Shown piece by piece: positions 29,877-39,959 of a DNA stretch of 64,000 nucleotides; position 1 is the first letter of the stretch, and each line of letters starts with the position of its first letter. Source of the DNA: Pseudonocardia sp. CNS-004 (lineage in GTDB: Bacteria > Actinomycetota > Actinomycetes > Mycobacteriales > Pseudonocardiaceae); contig MKJV01000044.1 of NCBI GenBank assembly GCA_001942185.1, positions 96,868-160,867 on the forward strand. The letters run 5' to 3'. The notes below the pieces were generated by a model. The model saw nothing but the letters and a program-made list of their open reading frames with translations, searched no databases and was not told the DNA's origin. The position numbers were made by a program, and so were the translations under genes.

Positions 29877-32800
29877 GTGCTCGACCGGGATTCCCTGACG
29901 CTGCCGGACCGGCCCGCCGCGCTGGCGGACGCGGGGTGGCGGCCTGGCGGGAGCCGGTGACGATCGACAGCTACCTGCCCGAGCGGCCGGACCGCTACCC
30001 GGCCTACCTGGACCGCCGCGTCTACCAGGGGTCCTCGGGCCGGGTGTACCCGCTGCCGTTCCACGACCGGATCAGCCCGGTGGCCGTCGCCCACGAGTGG
30101 GACGCCGTGCACCTGGAGAACCGCTGGGTGCGGCTGATGGTGCTGCCCGAGCTGGGCGGACGCATCCACGTCGGTCACGACCGCAGCGCGGGCCACGACT
30201 TCTTCTACCGCAACCGGGTGATCAAGCCCGCGCTCGTGGGGCTGGCCGGGCCGTGGATCGCGGGCGGCGTGGAGTTCAACTGGCCCCAGCACCACCGCCC
30301 CGCGACGTTCCTGCCCACCGACGTCGAGATCGAGCGCGAGCCCGACGGCGCGGTGACCGTCTGGTGCTCCGACCACGACCCGTTCGCCCGCATGAAGGGG
30401 ATGCACGGGATCCGGCTGCGGCCCGACCGCGCCACCGTCGAGGTCCGGGCCCGGCTCTACAACCGCAGCGAGACCACTCAGACGTTCCTGTGGTGGGCGA
30501 ACGTCGCCGCGCGGGTCCACGACGACTACCAGTCGTTCTTCCCCCGCGACGTGCGCGTCGTCGCCGACCACGCCAAGCGGGCGGTCACCGCGTTCCCGGC
30601 GGCCGACTGCCCCTACTACGGGATCGACTACGCGGCCCGGCACGAGCACGGCGGCGACCGGCTCGACTGGTACCGCAACATCCCGGTCCCGACCTCGTAC
30701 ATGTGCAGCAGCCGCGAAGGCTTCTTCGGCGGCTACGACCACGCCGCGCGGGCCGGGTTCGTGCATGTCGCCGATCCGCACACGGCGGTGGGCAAGAAGC
30801 AGTGGACGTGGGGCAACTCGCCGTTCGGTCACGCGTGGGACCGCAACCTCGGCGACGACGGCGCCGCGTACGTCGAGCTGATGGCGGGCGTCTTCACCGA
30901 CAACCAGCCCGACTTCGCGTTCATCGCGCCCGGCGAGACGAAGGTGTTCTCGCAGTTCTGGTACCCGATCCAGGAGATCGGTCCGGTGCACGCGGCCACC
31001 GTCGACGCGGCGGTGCGGGTGGACGTCGAGCCCGGCGCCGTGCTGGTCGGGCTCGCGGTCACCGCGGAGCGGCCCGGCTGCCGGATCCTCCTGGAGGACG
31101 ACCGCGGTGCGGTGCTGGCCGAGGTGGCCGCGGACGCCGCGCCGGGCGCGCCGCACCGGACCCGGATCGCCGCGGACGTGCCGGACCGCCTCCTGCTGCG
31201 GGTGCTGCACGGGGACGCCGAGCTGGTTGCCTGGGACTCCCACGTGCCCGCCGCGCCGGACGTCGCCCCGGCCACCGAGCCCCCGGCGCCGCCGGACGTG
31301 GAGTCGACCGAGGAGCTCGCGCTGATCGGCACCCACCTGGAGCAGTACCGGCACGCCACACGCTCGCCGGAGCCGTACTGGCGCGAGGCCCTGCGCCGCG
31401 ACCCCGGCCACGTGGCGAGCAGCGTCGGGTTGGCCGGACGGGCGTACCGGCGGGCGGAGTACGCCGAGGCCGAGGCGCTGCTGACCCGAGCGGTCGACCG
31501 GTCGACCACCTGGAACGCCCACCCGGCCGACACCACCGCGCTCTACCTGTCGGGGCTCGTGCTGGAGCGGCGCGGCCGCCCCGGGGAGGCGTACGCCCGG
31601 TTCGCCGCCGCGTCGTGGGCGCGGGCGTGGCGGGCGCCCGCCGGCTACCGGATGGCCCGCATCGACGCCGCCGCAGGCCGGGACGCCGACGCGCTGCACC
31701 GGCTGGCCGACGTCCGGCGCGTCGAGCCGGAGCACCTGCAGGCCCGCGCCCTCACGGCCCTGTTGTTGCGCCGCACCGGCCGTGCCGCGGAAGCGGCCGA
31801 GCTGCTGCGGGACACGCTCGCGCTCGACCCGCTCGACTGGTGGAGCCGCGACCTGGCCGGTCTCCCGCTCACCACCGACGCGCAGACCTGCCTCGACGTC
31901 GCGCTCGAGTACGCGGCGTCGGCGAGACCGGGTCGGCGCTGCGCGTGCTCGACATCGCCGAGGAACGCGAAGCGCATCGCCCGCCCGGGCAGACCGCGGC
32001 CGGCCCACTGATCGCCTACCACCGCTCCGCCCTGGCCGTGAGTGCTGACGAGTGCTCCAGCACCCGTTTCCACTCACGGCCTCTGACCTGGTGTTTTCCG
32101 TCCCGCCTCGAGGACGTCGCCGTTCTGGAGCGCGCGGATCCGGCCGACGCCCGCGCACTCGCGCTACTCGGGCACTGGCGGTACTCCGTCGGTCGCGCCG
32201 GCGACGCGATCGCGGCGTGGCGGGCGAGCGCCGCGATCGCGTCGTCCGACCCCGTGGTGTGGCGCAACCTCGGCCTGGCCGCCTGGAACGACCTCGGCGA
32301 CGCCGACGAGGCGCGCGCCGCGTACGACCGAGCGCTCGCCGTCGCCGGGGACGACGCCCGGCTCGTCCTCGAGAGCGACCAGCTCGACGCCCGCCGTGGC
32401 GTGCCGCCGCGGGAGCGGCTCGACCGGCTCCTGGACGCGCGCGGTCTCGTCGAGACCCGTGACGACGCGGTCGTCGCGCTGGCACACCTGCTGCTCACCG
32501 CCGGGCGGTTGGAGGAGGCCAGGGCGTTGCTGCTCGGCCGCGCGTTCCAGCCGTGGGAGGGCGGCGAGGGCGAGGTGTTGCGGGCGTGGGACCGGCTGTG
32601 CCGGCTGGCGGCGGCCCGGCCCGGTGGGAGCGCCGTGGCGGCGATCGACGCCGCGCTGGACCCGCCAAGATCGCTCGGCGAGGCCCGCCACCCGCTGGCC
32701 AGCATCGCGGCGATGCAGCTGTTGCGCGGGGACGCGCTCGCCGCTGCGGGGGACGAGGACGCCGCGCGCGCCGCGTGGGAGCTCGCCGCCCGCGACGGCG

Positions 32801-33176
32801 ACTTCCTCGCGATGTCCGCCGAGCCGCACTCCGAGGCCACGTACCACTCCGTGCTCGCACTGCGCCGCCTCGGCCGCGGCGACGCGGCCGGGCGGCGGAC
32901 CGAGTCGCTGCGTGCGTGGGTCGACGGGCTGGACGCCGCGCCGGTCTCCGTCGACTACTTCGCGACGTCGCTGCCCTCGATGCTGCTGTTCGCCGAGGAC
33001 CCGGCGGCGGCGCGCAGGCGGCGCGTGGCGTTCCTGCGCGCACAGCTCGATGTCCTCGACGGGGCGCCCGAGCGGGCCCGCGAGCGCCTCGACGCCCTGC
33101 TCCACGACGACCCGCACCACCTCGACGCGCTGGAGCTCGCCGGCGCCTGCACCCCCTCCTGGAGGACGCGCGATGA
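29877..33176 (+). CDS. DUF5107 protein with TPR repeats, three frameshifts
   Basis: About 1,100 residues. The N-terminal DUF5107 domain (residues 20-420) is a galactose-mutarotase-like fold: RVYQGSSGRVYPLPF, VLPELGGRIHVGHDR, GGVEFNWPQHHRP, WCSDHDPFARMKGMHGI. The rest is TPR-like helices (SVGLAGRAYRRAEYAEAEALL, VWRNLGLAAWNDLGDADEARAAY, FQPWEGGEGEVLRAW). Family members sit in glycan-utilisation operons; their reaction is not established. Frames change near 29934, 31917 and 33148; with repair the stop TGA overlaps the hydrolase ATG (ATGA). A 48-base palindrome lies inside the gene at 32034-32081. First gene of the operon under the divergent AraC regulator. Confidence 0.85.
32034..32081. repeat. 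REP-like palindrome inside the DUF5107 gene
   Basis: GGCCGTGAGTG (32034-32044) pairs perfectly with CACTCACGGCC (32071-32081). Inside it a second hairpin forms from GTGCT and AGCAC at 32052-32063. The encoded residues (SADECSSTRFHSR) look unlike the helical repeats around them, suggesting that an intergenic-type palindromic element has entered the gene in frame. Confidence 0.5.
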
Positions 33177-34423
33177 CCCCCGACCGCCTGACGATCACCC
33201 TCTGGGACTTCTCCTGGTACGTGCGGACCGGGCCGGGGGAGCCGTTCGAGGACCTCGACACCGCGTTCGCCGAGGCCGTCGAGCGCGGCTACAACACGGT
33301 GCGGATCTGCGCGATGCCGTTCCTGCTCTTCGGATCCGGGCTCGACACCTCCGCCCTCCGGCTGGAGCGCCTCGGCGGGGAGTACGCGCAGGGCATGCGC
33401 TGGTACGACGTGAAGGAGCCGACCACGATCGACGCCCGCGTGCACCTGCTGGAGCTGTTCCGCGCGGCGCGCCGCCACGACTGCCATGTGATCGTCTCGT
33501 CGTGGGAGTACCAGCAGAGCTCCGCGTTCGGTGCGGAGTCCGACTGGTGGGACGCGCTGCGCGCGGTGCCGCCCGCGGAGCGCCCCGAGCGGCTCGCCGC
33601 GGCCCTCGCGGACCTGATGGACCTGCTGATCGCCGAGGGCCTCGACGACCGCGTGGCGTTCACCGAGATCCACAACGAGGTGCAGGTCGGGCACCTGGCG
33701 GAGGGGATGCGCCGCGAGGAGTCCGTGGTCGAGCTGCGGCCGCTGCTGGAGAAGGCCGTCGACGTGTTCAAGGCGCGCCACCCCGACCGGCCGTGCACCG
33801 TCAACTACGGCGGCGTACCGCACGCGAGCATGCGCGGCATCCCGGAGAACATCGACGTGCTGGTCGTGCACCCCTACGTCTACGGGGTGCTGGGCGCGCT
33901 GATCGAGGAGTTCGGGCTCCGCGGCACGGTCGAGGACTTCCCACAGGAGGCCGCGGCCGCGCTGCTGCGCCCCGACGCGCCTCCCGTCGCGGAGTGGACG
34001 GTGCCTGCCGAGCACCGCTGGCGCCTGGACGCCACGATCGTCCGGGCGGCCGAGGTCTACGTCCACGACTGGGCCGACCCGGAGGCGTTCGACCGCTGGC
34101 TCTACGACCACTACGGCGAGCACCGCGTCGCGATGGACGAGAAGCTGCGGCTCTGGCTCGACGTCGCCGCCGACTGGGCGGCCGCGCACGGCGTGCCGCT
34201 CGTCCTCGGCGAGGGCTGGGTGGGCTACACGCCGCTGCACGGGATGTTCGAGGAGGGCCCCGTCGGCGCGCAGATCTGCCGCGACGCCGTGCGCTACGCG
34301 CGTGAGCGCGATGCCTGGGGCACCGTCGTCTGTTCGAACGCCGCCCCCCAGCACCCGATGTGGGCCGACATCGCCCTCCAGCAGGAGTGCAACGCGCTCT
34401 TCACCACTGGATCACGGAGGTAA
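33173..34423 (+). CDS. Cellulase-like glycoside hydrolase
   Basis: A 416-residue cytoplasmic protein without signal peptide. It resembles clan GH-A barrel enzymes of the cellulase-like family: TLWDFSWYVRTGPGEPFED, NTVRICAMPFLLFG, the likely acid/base in FTEIHNEVQVGH and the likely nucleophile in PLVLGEGWVGYTP. It would act on oligosaccharides brought in by the importer encoded downstream. ATG overlaps the DUF5107 stop, and the binding-protein gene starts 3 bases after its stop. The precise sugar is unknown. Confidence 0.83.
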   Translation: MTPDRLTITLWDFSWYVRTGPGEPFEDLDTAFAEAVERGYNTVRICAMPFLLFGSGLDTSALRLERLGGEYAQGMRWYDVKEPTTIDARVHLLELFRAARRHDCHVIVSSWEYQQSSAFGAESDWWDALRAVPPAERPERLAAALADLMDLLIAEGLDDRVAFTEIHNEVQVGHLAEGMRREESVVELRPLLEKAVDVFKARHPDRPCTVNYGGVPHASMRGIPENIDVLVVHPYVYGVLGALIEEFGLRGTVEDFPQEAAAALLRPDAPPVAEWTVPAEHRWRLDATIVRAAEVYVHDWADPEAFDRWLYDHYGEHRVAMDEKLRLWLDVAADWAAAHGVPLVLGEGWVGYTPLHGMFEEGPVGAQICRDAVRYARERDAWGTVVCSNAAPQHPMWADIALQQECNALFTTGSRR

Positions 34424-34426
34424 GTC

Positions 34427-35719
34427 ATGACAGCAACGGAGCTGTCCCGTCGCCGTTTCCTGCTCGGGGCCACCAGCCTCGGCAGCCTGCCGCTACTGGC
34501 GTCCTGCGTCGGGTCCGGTGGTGGGGAGGCAGGCGCCGGCCAGGCGTCGGCCACGGTCACCCTGCAGTCCTCGGTGCAGGACACCGGGCCGAAGGCGGCG
34601 CTGGAGAAGATCGTGGCCGCGTACGGCGGCGCCGGTTCACCGGTGACGATGAACTCGGTGGCCACCGAGCAGTTCCGGGCGCAGCTGTCGACGTACCTGT
34701 CGTCGGCGACGCCGCCGGACGTGCTCACCTGGTACGCCGGGTCGGTCGCGAACTCCTACGCCGCCGAGGGCCTGCTGCTCGACGTCTCCGACATGTGGAC
34801 GGGCGACGGCGCGTGCGCCGGGTTCTCCGACGCGCTGCGCTCGCTGTCGACGTCGGCAGGTGGCCAGGCGATCTTCGTGCCGACCACCTACTACTGGTGG
34901 TCGGTCTTCTACAAGAAATCCGCGTTCGCCTCATGGGGCATCGAGCCGCCGACCACGTGGGACGGGTTCATCGCGCTCTGCGACCAGCTGAAGGCGCGCG
35001 GGATCCACCCGCTCACCAACGGGATCGGCACCACGCCGTGGATGGCGGCGGGCTGGTTCGACTACCTGAACCTGCGGATCAACGGCGCCGACTACCACCG
35101 CGCGCTGCTGGCGGGGGAGCGGTCCTTCACCGACCCGGAGGTGGTGGCGGTGATGGAGCAGTACGCCCGGCTGATCCCGTACTTCCACCCGAACCAGACC
35201 TCGTGGGACAACCAGCAAGCGGTGACGCCGATGGTCAACAACGAGGCGGCGATGTACCTGGTGGGCGCGTTCGCCACCCAGTACTTCCCGGAGGACCAGC
35301 GCGACGACCTGGACTTCTTCTCCGTGCCGACGATCGACCCCGCCGTGCCGAGCGCCGAGGAGGCACCGACGGACGGCTACTTCGCCGCGGCCCGCACCGA
35401 CAACCCGGACGGTGCGAAGGCGCTGCTGTCCCACCTCGCGTCACCGCAGGTGCAGCAGGAGTACATCACCACGTCCGGCACGTCGAACCTGCCGACGTCA
35501 CCGCAGGTCGACACCTCCCAGTTCGCGCCGATCGTGCAGAAGGGCATCGAGCTGCTCAACTCCACATCGGAGATCACGCAGTTCTTCAACCGCGACTCCA
35601 GCGACGCCCTGCAGACCACGGCCGACACCGCCCTCACCCGGTTCCTCGCCGACCCCTCGGACATCCCGGCGCAGCTGCGGGACTGGCAGGCGGCCGCCGA
35701 GCAGGTCTTCTCGTCGTGA
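34427..35719 (+). CDS. Extracellular solute-binding lipoprotein of a sugar ABC importer
   Basis: A 430-residue family 1 binding protein. Twin-arginine signal (LSRRRFLLGATSLGSLPLL) ending in lipobox LASC. The mature part includes TPPDVLTWYAGSVANSYAAEG, YYWWSVFYKKSAFASWGIEPP and NEAAMYLVGAFATQYF, typical of oligosaccharide binders. A GGAGG ribosome binding site precedes the ATG. The stop overlaps the GTG of the permease (GTGA). Ligand expected to be the substrate of the upstream hydrolase. Confidence 0.92.
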   Translation: MTATELSRRRFLLGATSLGSLPLLASCVGSGGGEAGAGQASATVTLQSSVQDTGPKAALEKIVAAYGGAGSPVTMNSVATEQFRAQLSTYLSSATPPDVLTWYAGSVANSYAAEGLLLDVSDMWTGDGACAGFSDALRSLSTSAGGQAIFVPTTYYWWSVFYKKSAFASWGIEPPTTWDGFIALCDQLKARGIHPLTNGIGTTPWMAAGWFDYLNLRINGADYHRALLAGERSFTDPEVVAVMEQYARLIPYFHPNQTSWDNQQAVTPMVNNEAAMYLVGAFATQYFPEDQRDDLDFFSVPTIDPAVPSAEEAPTDGYFAAARTDNPDGAKALLSHLASPQVQQEYITTSGTSNLPTSPQVDTSQFAPIVQKGIELLNSTSEITQFFNRDSSDALQTTADTALTRFLADPSDIPAQLRDWQAAAEQVFSS

Positions 35720-36641
35720 CCGCGGTGCAGGACGCCCCCGTGCGGACGGGCGCCCCGCCGCGGCATGGCAGGCGCCGGCGGCGCGTGCCGCCGCTGGTGT
35801 GGGCGTTCCTGCTGCTGCCGCTGGCCGTCGAGCTGTTCTGGGTGTTCTGGCCCGCGATGAACAGCTTCTCGCTGTCGTTCACCGAGTGGAACGGTGTCGG
35901 CGCGGCGACGCCGGTCGGCTGGGAGAACTACGAGCGCATGCTCGCCGACCCGGTCTTCGCCACTGCCTTCCGCAACAACGTGATCTGGGTGATCGGGTTC
36001 GGCGGGCTGTCGGTCGTGGGTGGGCTCGCGCTCGCCGTGGCGCTCAACCGCCCCGGCCGCGGCGTCGGGATCTACCGCAGCGCGATCTACCTCCCGATGG
36101 TCATCTCCCTCGCCGTGACCGGGCTGCTCTGGCGGGTGATGTACCAGCCGGGCGGCCCGATCGACTCCGGGCTGGGCGCGATCGGGCTCGGCTCGCTGCA
36201 GCAGCAGTGGCTCGCCAACCCCGACACCGCGCTCTACGCCGTGCTGATCGCGGCCGTGTGGCGGCAGGTCGGCTACATCATGGTGCTCTACCTCGCCGGT
36301 CTGAAGGGCTGCGACCCGACGCTCGAGGAGGCCGCGGCCGTCGACGGCGCCACCGCGTGGCAGCGGTTCTGGCGCGTGGTCATGCCGCAGCTGCGCGGCG
36401 TCAACACGGTGGTCTTCGCCGTCACGGTGATCGACTCGCTGCGCACCTTCGACATCGTGTGGGCGATGACCCGCGGCGGGCCCTACAACACCACGCAGCT
36501 GCTCTCGACCTACATGTTCCAGCAGGGCTTCACGCTGGTGAACCTCGGCTACGGCTCCGCGCTCGCGTGGTGATCTTCCTGCTGGCGATCGCGTTCATCA
36601 TCACCTACCTGGTGCGCCAGGCCAGGACGGAGGAGGGCTGA
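35716..36641 (+). CDS. Sugar ABC transporter permease (MalF type), frameshifted
   Basis: About 308 residues with six predicted helices. Basic N-terminus, then VPPLVWAFLLLPLAVELFWVFWPA; the EAA loop is TLEEAAAVDGATAWQRFWRVVMP; the ending is FLLAIAFIITYLVRQARTEEG. Near 36566 one base is missing (GSALAVVIFLLA expected); uncorrected, the frame stops at 36572. It overlaps the binding-protein gene and is followed one base after its stop by the second permease. Confidence 0.9.
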
Positions 36642-36642
36642 C

Positions 36643-37464
36643 ATGCGCACCGCGAGATCGCCCTGGTTCCACGCGGTCATGATCCCGTTCACGCTGCTGT
36701 GGCTGGCGCCGATCATCTTCGTGGTGCTCGTCGCGCTGCGCGACTTCGACGACATCGCCGCCCGCGGCCTCGGCGCCCTGCCCGCGGGCCTGACTCTCGA
36801 GGGGTTCGCCACGGCGCTCGCGGGCGGCAAGGTGGCCACCGCGCTGGCGAACAGCGCGGTTGTGACGGTCTGCGCCGTGGTGGCGTCGCTGGCGCTCGCC
36901 GCGCTCGCCGCCTACGCCCTGTCCCGCCACCGCATCCCGGCGCGGCGCACGATCCTGCTCGTGATGCTCGCCGGGAACCTGCTGCCGCCGCAGATCCTGC
37001 TCATCCCGGTGTCCCGCATCACCCAGAGCCTCGGGATCTACGACACCCTGTTCGCGCTGGTCGTGGTGCAGGTCGGGTTCGGGCTCGGGTTCTACACGTT
37101 CGTGCTGCACGGGTTCATGCGCGCGCTGCCGACCGAGGTGTTCGAGGCCGCGCTGCTCGACGGGTCCGGCGCGGGGCGCACGTTCTGGAGCATCGTGCTG
37201 CCGCTGTGCCGGCCGGCGCTGGCCGCGCTCGCGGCGCTCGCGACCACCTGGATCTACAACGACCTGATCTGGGCGATGACCGTGCTCCAGACCGACACCA
37301 GGTTCCCGATCACCGCGGCCCTGCTCAACCTGCAGGGCGGCTACTCGAACTCGTGGAACGTGATCGCCGCGGGCTCGCTCGTGGCGGCCGTGCCGACGGC
37401 GATCGTGTTCTTCGTGTTCCAGAAGCAGTTCGTCTCGGGGCTCCTGGTCGGGGCGAACAAGTGA
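36643..37464 (+). CDS. Sugar ABC transporter permease (MalG type)
   Basis: A 273-residue permease, intact. N-terminal helix HAVMIPFTLLWLAPIIFVVL, MalG-like domain, and EAA loop TEVFEAALLDGSGAGRTFWSIVLP. Last gene of the AraC-controlled operon. As in the other sugar operon of this window, no ATPase gene is included, so both importers must borrow one from elsewhere. Convergent with the SRPBCC gene 9 bases downstream. Confidence 0.92.
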   Translation: MRTARSPWFHAVMIPFTLLWLAPIIFVVLVALRDFDDIAARGLGALPAGLTLEGFATALAGGKVATALANSAVVTVCAVVASLALAALAAYALSRHRIPARRTILLVMLAGNLLPPQILLIPVSRITQSLGIYDTLFALVVVQVGFGLGFYTFVLHGFMRALPTEVFEAALLDGSGAGRTFWSIVLPLCRPALAALAALATTWIYNDLIWAMTVLQTDTRFPITAALLNLQGGYSNSWNVIAAGSLVAAVPTAIVFFVFQKQFVSGLLVGANK

Positions 37465-37473
37465 CCCGGTCGT

Positions 37474-37938
37474 TCAGACCGCGGGCGAGGAGAAGATCTC
37501 GCGGAGCCTGCGCAGGGTGTCCCTGATCGACTTCGCGTTGCCCTTCGGGAAGCCGAGCAGCTCCATCCCCTTCGCCACCGGCGAGCCGCCGTAGTCGAAC
37601 GTCTCGGTGATGCGGGTGCCGCCGGGGACGCCTTCGAGCTCGTAACGCCAGATCGCCTTGGCGGAGTGGCACCAGCCGATCCGGCGATCAGGCTCGAACT
37701 CCACCACCCGGTTCGTGATCCGGTACGGCAGCATGATCTTCATGTTCATGCCGAACCGGTCGCCGAGGGCGAGCCGCTGCGGCCCGGACACCGCCCCGCG
37801 CAGCGTGCCGGAGCCGTCGAACTCGTGGTGCCGGTGCGGGTTCGCGAGTAGCGCGAACACCTCCTGCGGCGGCGCGGACACCACGGTCGAGGCCGTGACG
37901 GTGCGTCCGACGATGTTCGCGTGCTCGTCGCCGGTCAT
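37474..37938 (-). CDS. SRPBCC-family protein (polyketide cyclase/dehydrase-like)
   Basis: A 154-residue protein with the START-like helix-grip fold: TVSAPPQEVFALLANPHRHHEFDGSG-type N-terminus (residues 15-45), then RIGWCHSAKAIWRYELEGVPGGTRITETFDYGG. Such proteins bind hydrophobic ligands; the actinobacterial ones near catabolic genes rarely have a defined role. ATG at 37938, intact frame. No clear partner among its neighbours. Confidence 0.8.
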   Translation of the reverse strand: MTGDEHANIVGRTVTASTVVSAPPQEVFALLANPHRHHEFDGSGTLRGAVSGPQRLALGDRFGMNMKIMLPYRITNRVVEFEPDRRIGWCHSAKAIWRYELEGVPGGTRITETFDYGGSPVAKGMELLGFPKGNAKSIRDTLRRLREIFSSPAV

Positions 37939-38020
37939 GCGCCCGGCTGCCGGGAGGTCGTGGAGGTCATGCGGGGGAGTGTTCCGGTCGCGCGGATCCC
38001 GGCGGCGCCCGGGCCGGCCG

Positions 38021-38767
38021 TCAGCGGCGGACGAGGGCGAACACACCCCAGCCCAGGTACTCACGCTGGTAGCGCACGTGCCGCAGGGGCGCGGTGTCGA
38101 GCTCGGCGCGCATCTCCCCGGCCAGCTCGTCGTCGGGGTTGGCGTCGAGCCACTGCCGGATCGCGAGCCACTGCGCGGCCGCGTACCGGTCCCAGCCGTC
38201 CTGGTCGGCCAGCACCATCTCGACCAGGTCCCACCCGAGGCCGCCGAAGCTCTCGACGAGCTCCGGGAGCGAGCCGACGTCGTCCTTGCGGCGCACGTGG
38301 CAGCCCTCGACGGTGGCGCGGTCCGGCGGGTCGAGACGCCAGTACACCTCGCCGACCAGGGCCATTCCCCCGGGGCGCAGGCTGCGTCCGAGGAGCTCGA
38401 GGGTGCCGGCCGTGCCCTCGCCGATCCAGGTGGCGCCCACGCACGCGGCGACGTCGACGGGCTCCTCGGCGACGTAGCCGGCGGCGTCCGCATTGACGAA
38501 CTCGGCCCGGTCGGACACGTCCAGCTCCACGGCCCGGTCCCGAGCGGCGGCCACGAACGTCGCGCTGATGTCGACGCCGACACCGGTGACCCCGTGGTCA
38601 CGGGCCCAGGTGCAGAGCATCTCACCCTTGCCGCAACAGAGGTCGAGCATGCGGGTTCCGGGTGGCATGCGGAGCGCCGCACCCAGCGTGGCGAGCTTCT
38701 CGGGGGTGATCGGGTTGAGGATCCGGTGGTTGCTCTCGCGGATGAGGAAGCTGCGGGGTAGCTCCAC
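38021..38767 (-). CDS. Class I SAM-dependent methyltransferase
   Basis: A 248-residue enzyme. SAM-binding motif I RMLDLCCGKGEMLCTWA, GVTGVGVDISATFVAAA (motif II), VDVAACVGATWIGEG and LLGRSLRPGGMALVGEVYW (motif VI). Substrate unknown. GTG at 38767 is chosen because the frame upstream lacks family similarity and AGGAGG lies about 11 bases ahead; the spacing is long, so the start is uncertain. Same strand as, and 82 bases upstream of, the SRPBCC gene. Confidence 0.8.
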   Translation of the reverse strand: MELPRSFLIRESNHRILNPITPEKLATLGAALRMPPGTRMLDLCCGKGEMLCTWARDHGVTGVGVDISATFVAAARDRAVELDVSDRAEFVNADAAGYVAEEPVDVAACVGATWIGEGTAGTLELLGRSLRPGGMALVGEVYWRLDPPDRATVEGCHVRRKDDVGSLPELVESFGGLGWDLVEMVLADQDGWDRYAAAQWLAIRQWLDANPDDELAGEMRAELDTAPLRHVRYQREYLGWGVFALVRR

Positions 38768-38923
38768 GGCCGGGACCGCCTCCTGGTCGTCGACGCACCT
38801 GCACCGGCGACGGTAGGCAACCGGTGCCCTGTCGGCCACGCCTTTTCCGACGCCCGTGGGAGCGGGGTCACACCGGGCCGGGTGAGAGGATCGGGATCCC
38901 CGAGCGACCCGGAGGAGAACGCC

Positions 38924-39715
38924 GTGACGCAGGACCGACCGCTGTCGGCGTGGCAGAAGCTGCGCCTGACGTTCACCCGGCGGTGGCGGGACTCGGGTTT
39001 CTGGTACGGCGTGGCGATCGCGCTGATCTGGCCGTTCGCCATGTTCGGCACCCGGATCGCGTGGCGGGGCGGCGAGTACATCCCGCGCACGGGCGGTGCC
39101 CTGCTCGCGATCAACCACGTCTCGTTCTCCGACCCGATCTTCGACGTGGCGTTCACGATCTGCCACGGGCGGATGCCCAGGTTCCTCGCGAAGTCCGAGC
39201 TGTGGGAGATGCCGGTCGTGAAATGGGTGCTCGGCGGCGGCCGGCACATCCCGGTGTACCGCGCCTCGATCCGTGCGACGGACGCCTTCCGCGACGCCAT
39301 CGCGGCCATCGAGCGCGGCGAGATCGTGGCCTTCTACCCGGAAGGCACCTACACGGCCGACCCGGACGGCTGGCCGATGAAGGCCAAGAACGGGATCGGC
39401 CGGATCGCCCTGCTCACCGGCGCGCCCGTCATCCCGGTGGCGAACTGGGGCACCCAGGACGTCCTGCCCCCGGGCAGCGGGCGGCCGCAGCTGTTCCGCC
39501 GGCGGCGGGTCACGGTCGTCGCGGGCCCGCCGGTCGACCTGTCGGCCTGGCTGGGTGGGCCGCGCACCCGCACCGCGCTCGACGGCGCCACCAACGCGAT
39601 CATGGACGACGTCACGCGGCTGGTGGCGGACATCCGGGGGGAGACCCCGCCGGCGGCGGCGGTGGACCCCGCCAAGCGGGAGGAACCCCAGAAGGACGAG
39701 CGTCCGGCGAGCTGA
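38924..39715 (+). CDS. 1-acyl-sn-glycerol-3-phosphate acyltransferase-like protein
   Basis: A 263-residue PlsC-family enzyme, which adds the second acyl chain in phospholipid synthesis. The catalytic H-x4-D is in INHVSFSD near residue 75; later motifs are FLAKSELWEMP, VYRASI, VAFYPEGTYT and APVIPVANWGTQ. A hydrophobic segment (YGVAIALIWPFAMFG) precedes the active site. GTG at 38924 has GGAGGAG seven bases ahead and is preferred to an upstream ATG at 38882. Divergent from the methyltransferase gene. Confidence 0.9.
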   Translation: MTQDRPLSAWQKLRLTFTRRWRDSGFWYGVAIALIWPFAMFGTRIAWRGGEYIPRTGGALLAINHVSFSDPIFDVAFTICHGRMPRFLAKSELWEMPVVKWVLGGGRHIPVYRASIRATDAFRDAIAAIERGEIVAFYPEGTYTADPDGWPMKAKNGIGRIALLTGAPVIPVANWGTQDVLPPGSGRPQLFRRRRVTVVAGPPVDLSAWLGGPRTRTALDGATNAIMDDVTRLVADIRGETPPAAAVDPAKREEPQKDERPAS

Positions 39716-39738
39716 GCGCGGCCCGAGGCTCGTAGATC

Positions 39739-39959
39739 ATGGGCATGACTTCCGCGGAACTGGCCCGGGAGAGCCCGGCGGCGGGGACGCTCCGAGTGTG
39801 GTCCTCGAGCGCGTCCTCGTCCGCCAGGCGGGAGTCAGCACCCTGGCGCAGGCGCGCGACTGCGGCATCTCCGCCGACACGGGGCGGCGCCGCGTGCGGG
39901 CCGGAGCCTGGCGGCAGCTGCACCCGTGCGGAGGTGGATGGCAGCTGGGACCTGCATGA
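39739..39959 (+). pseudogene. Remnant of an AbiEi-type antitoxin / DUF559-family gene
   Basis: The translation VVLERVLVRQAGVSTLAQA, then RDCGISADTGRRRVRAGAWRQLHP, is the N-terminal winged helix typical of type IV antitoxin-like (AbiEi) proteins that normally run on for 200-300 residues. Here it is lost after about 45 residues and a stop at 39957-39959 follows at once. The ATG-proximal part (MTSAELARESPAAGT) is in another frame. No toxin partner is present, so this is a relic truncated against the methyltransferase gene. Confidence 0.6.

Noticed and set aside
28748..32485. A 1,245-residue open frame on the minus strand across the adaptor, AraC and DUF5107 genes
   Set aside because: Only its AraC portion has protein-like motifs; the rest mirrors the DUF5107 gene and is a by-product of high GC content.
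39739..39959. A functional toxin-antitoxin system
   Set aside because: Only an N-terminal fragment of an antitoxin-like protein remains and there is no toxin gene.
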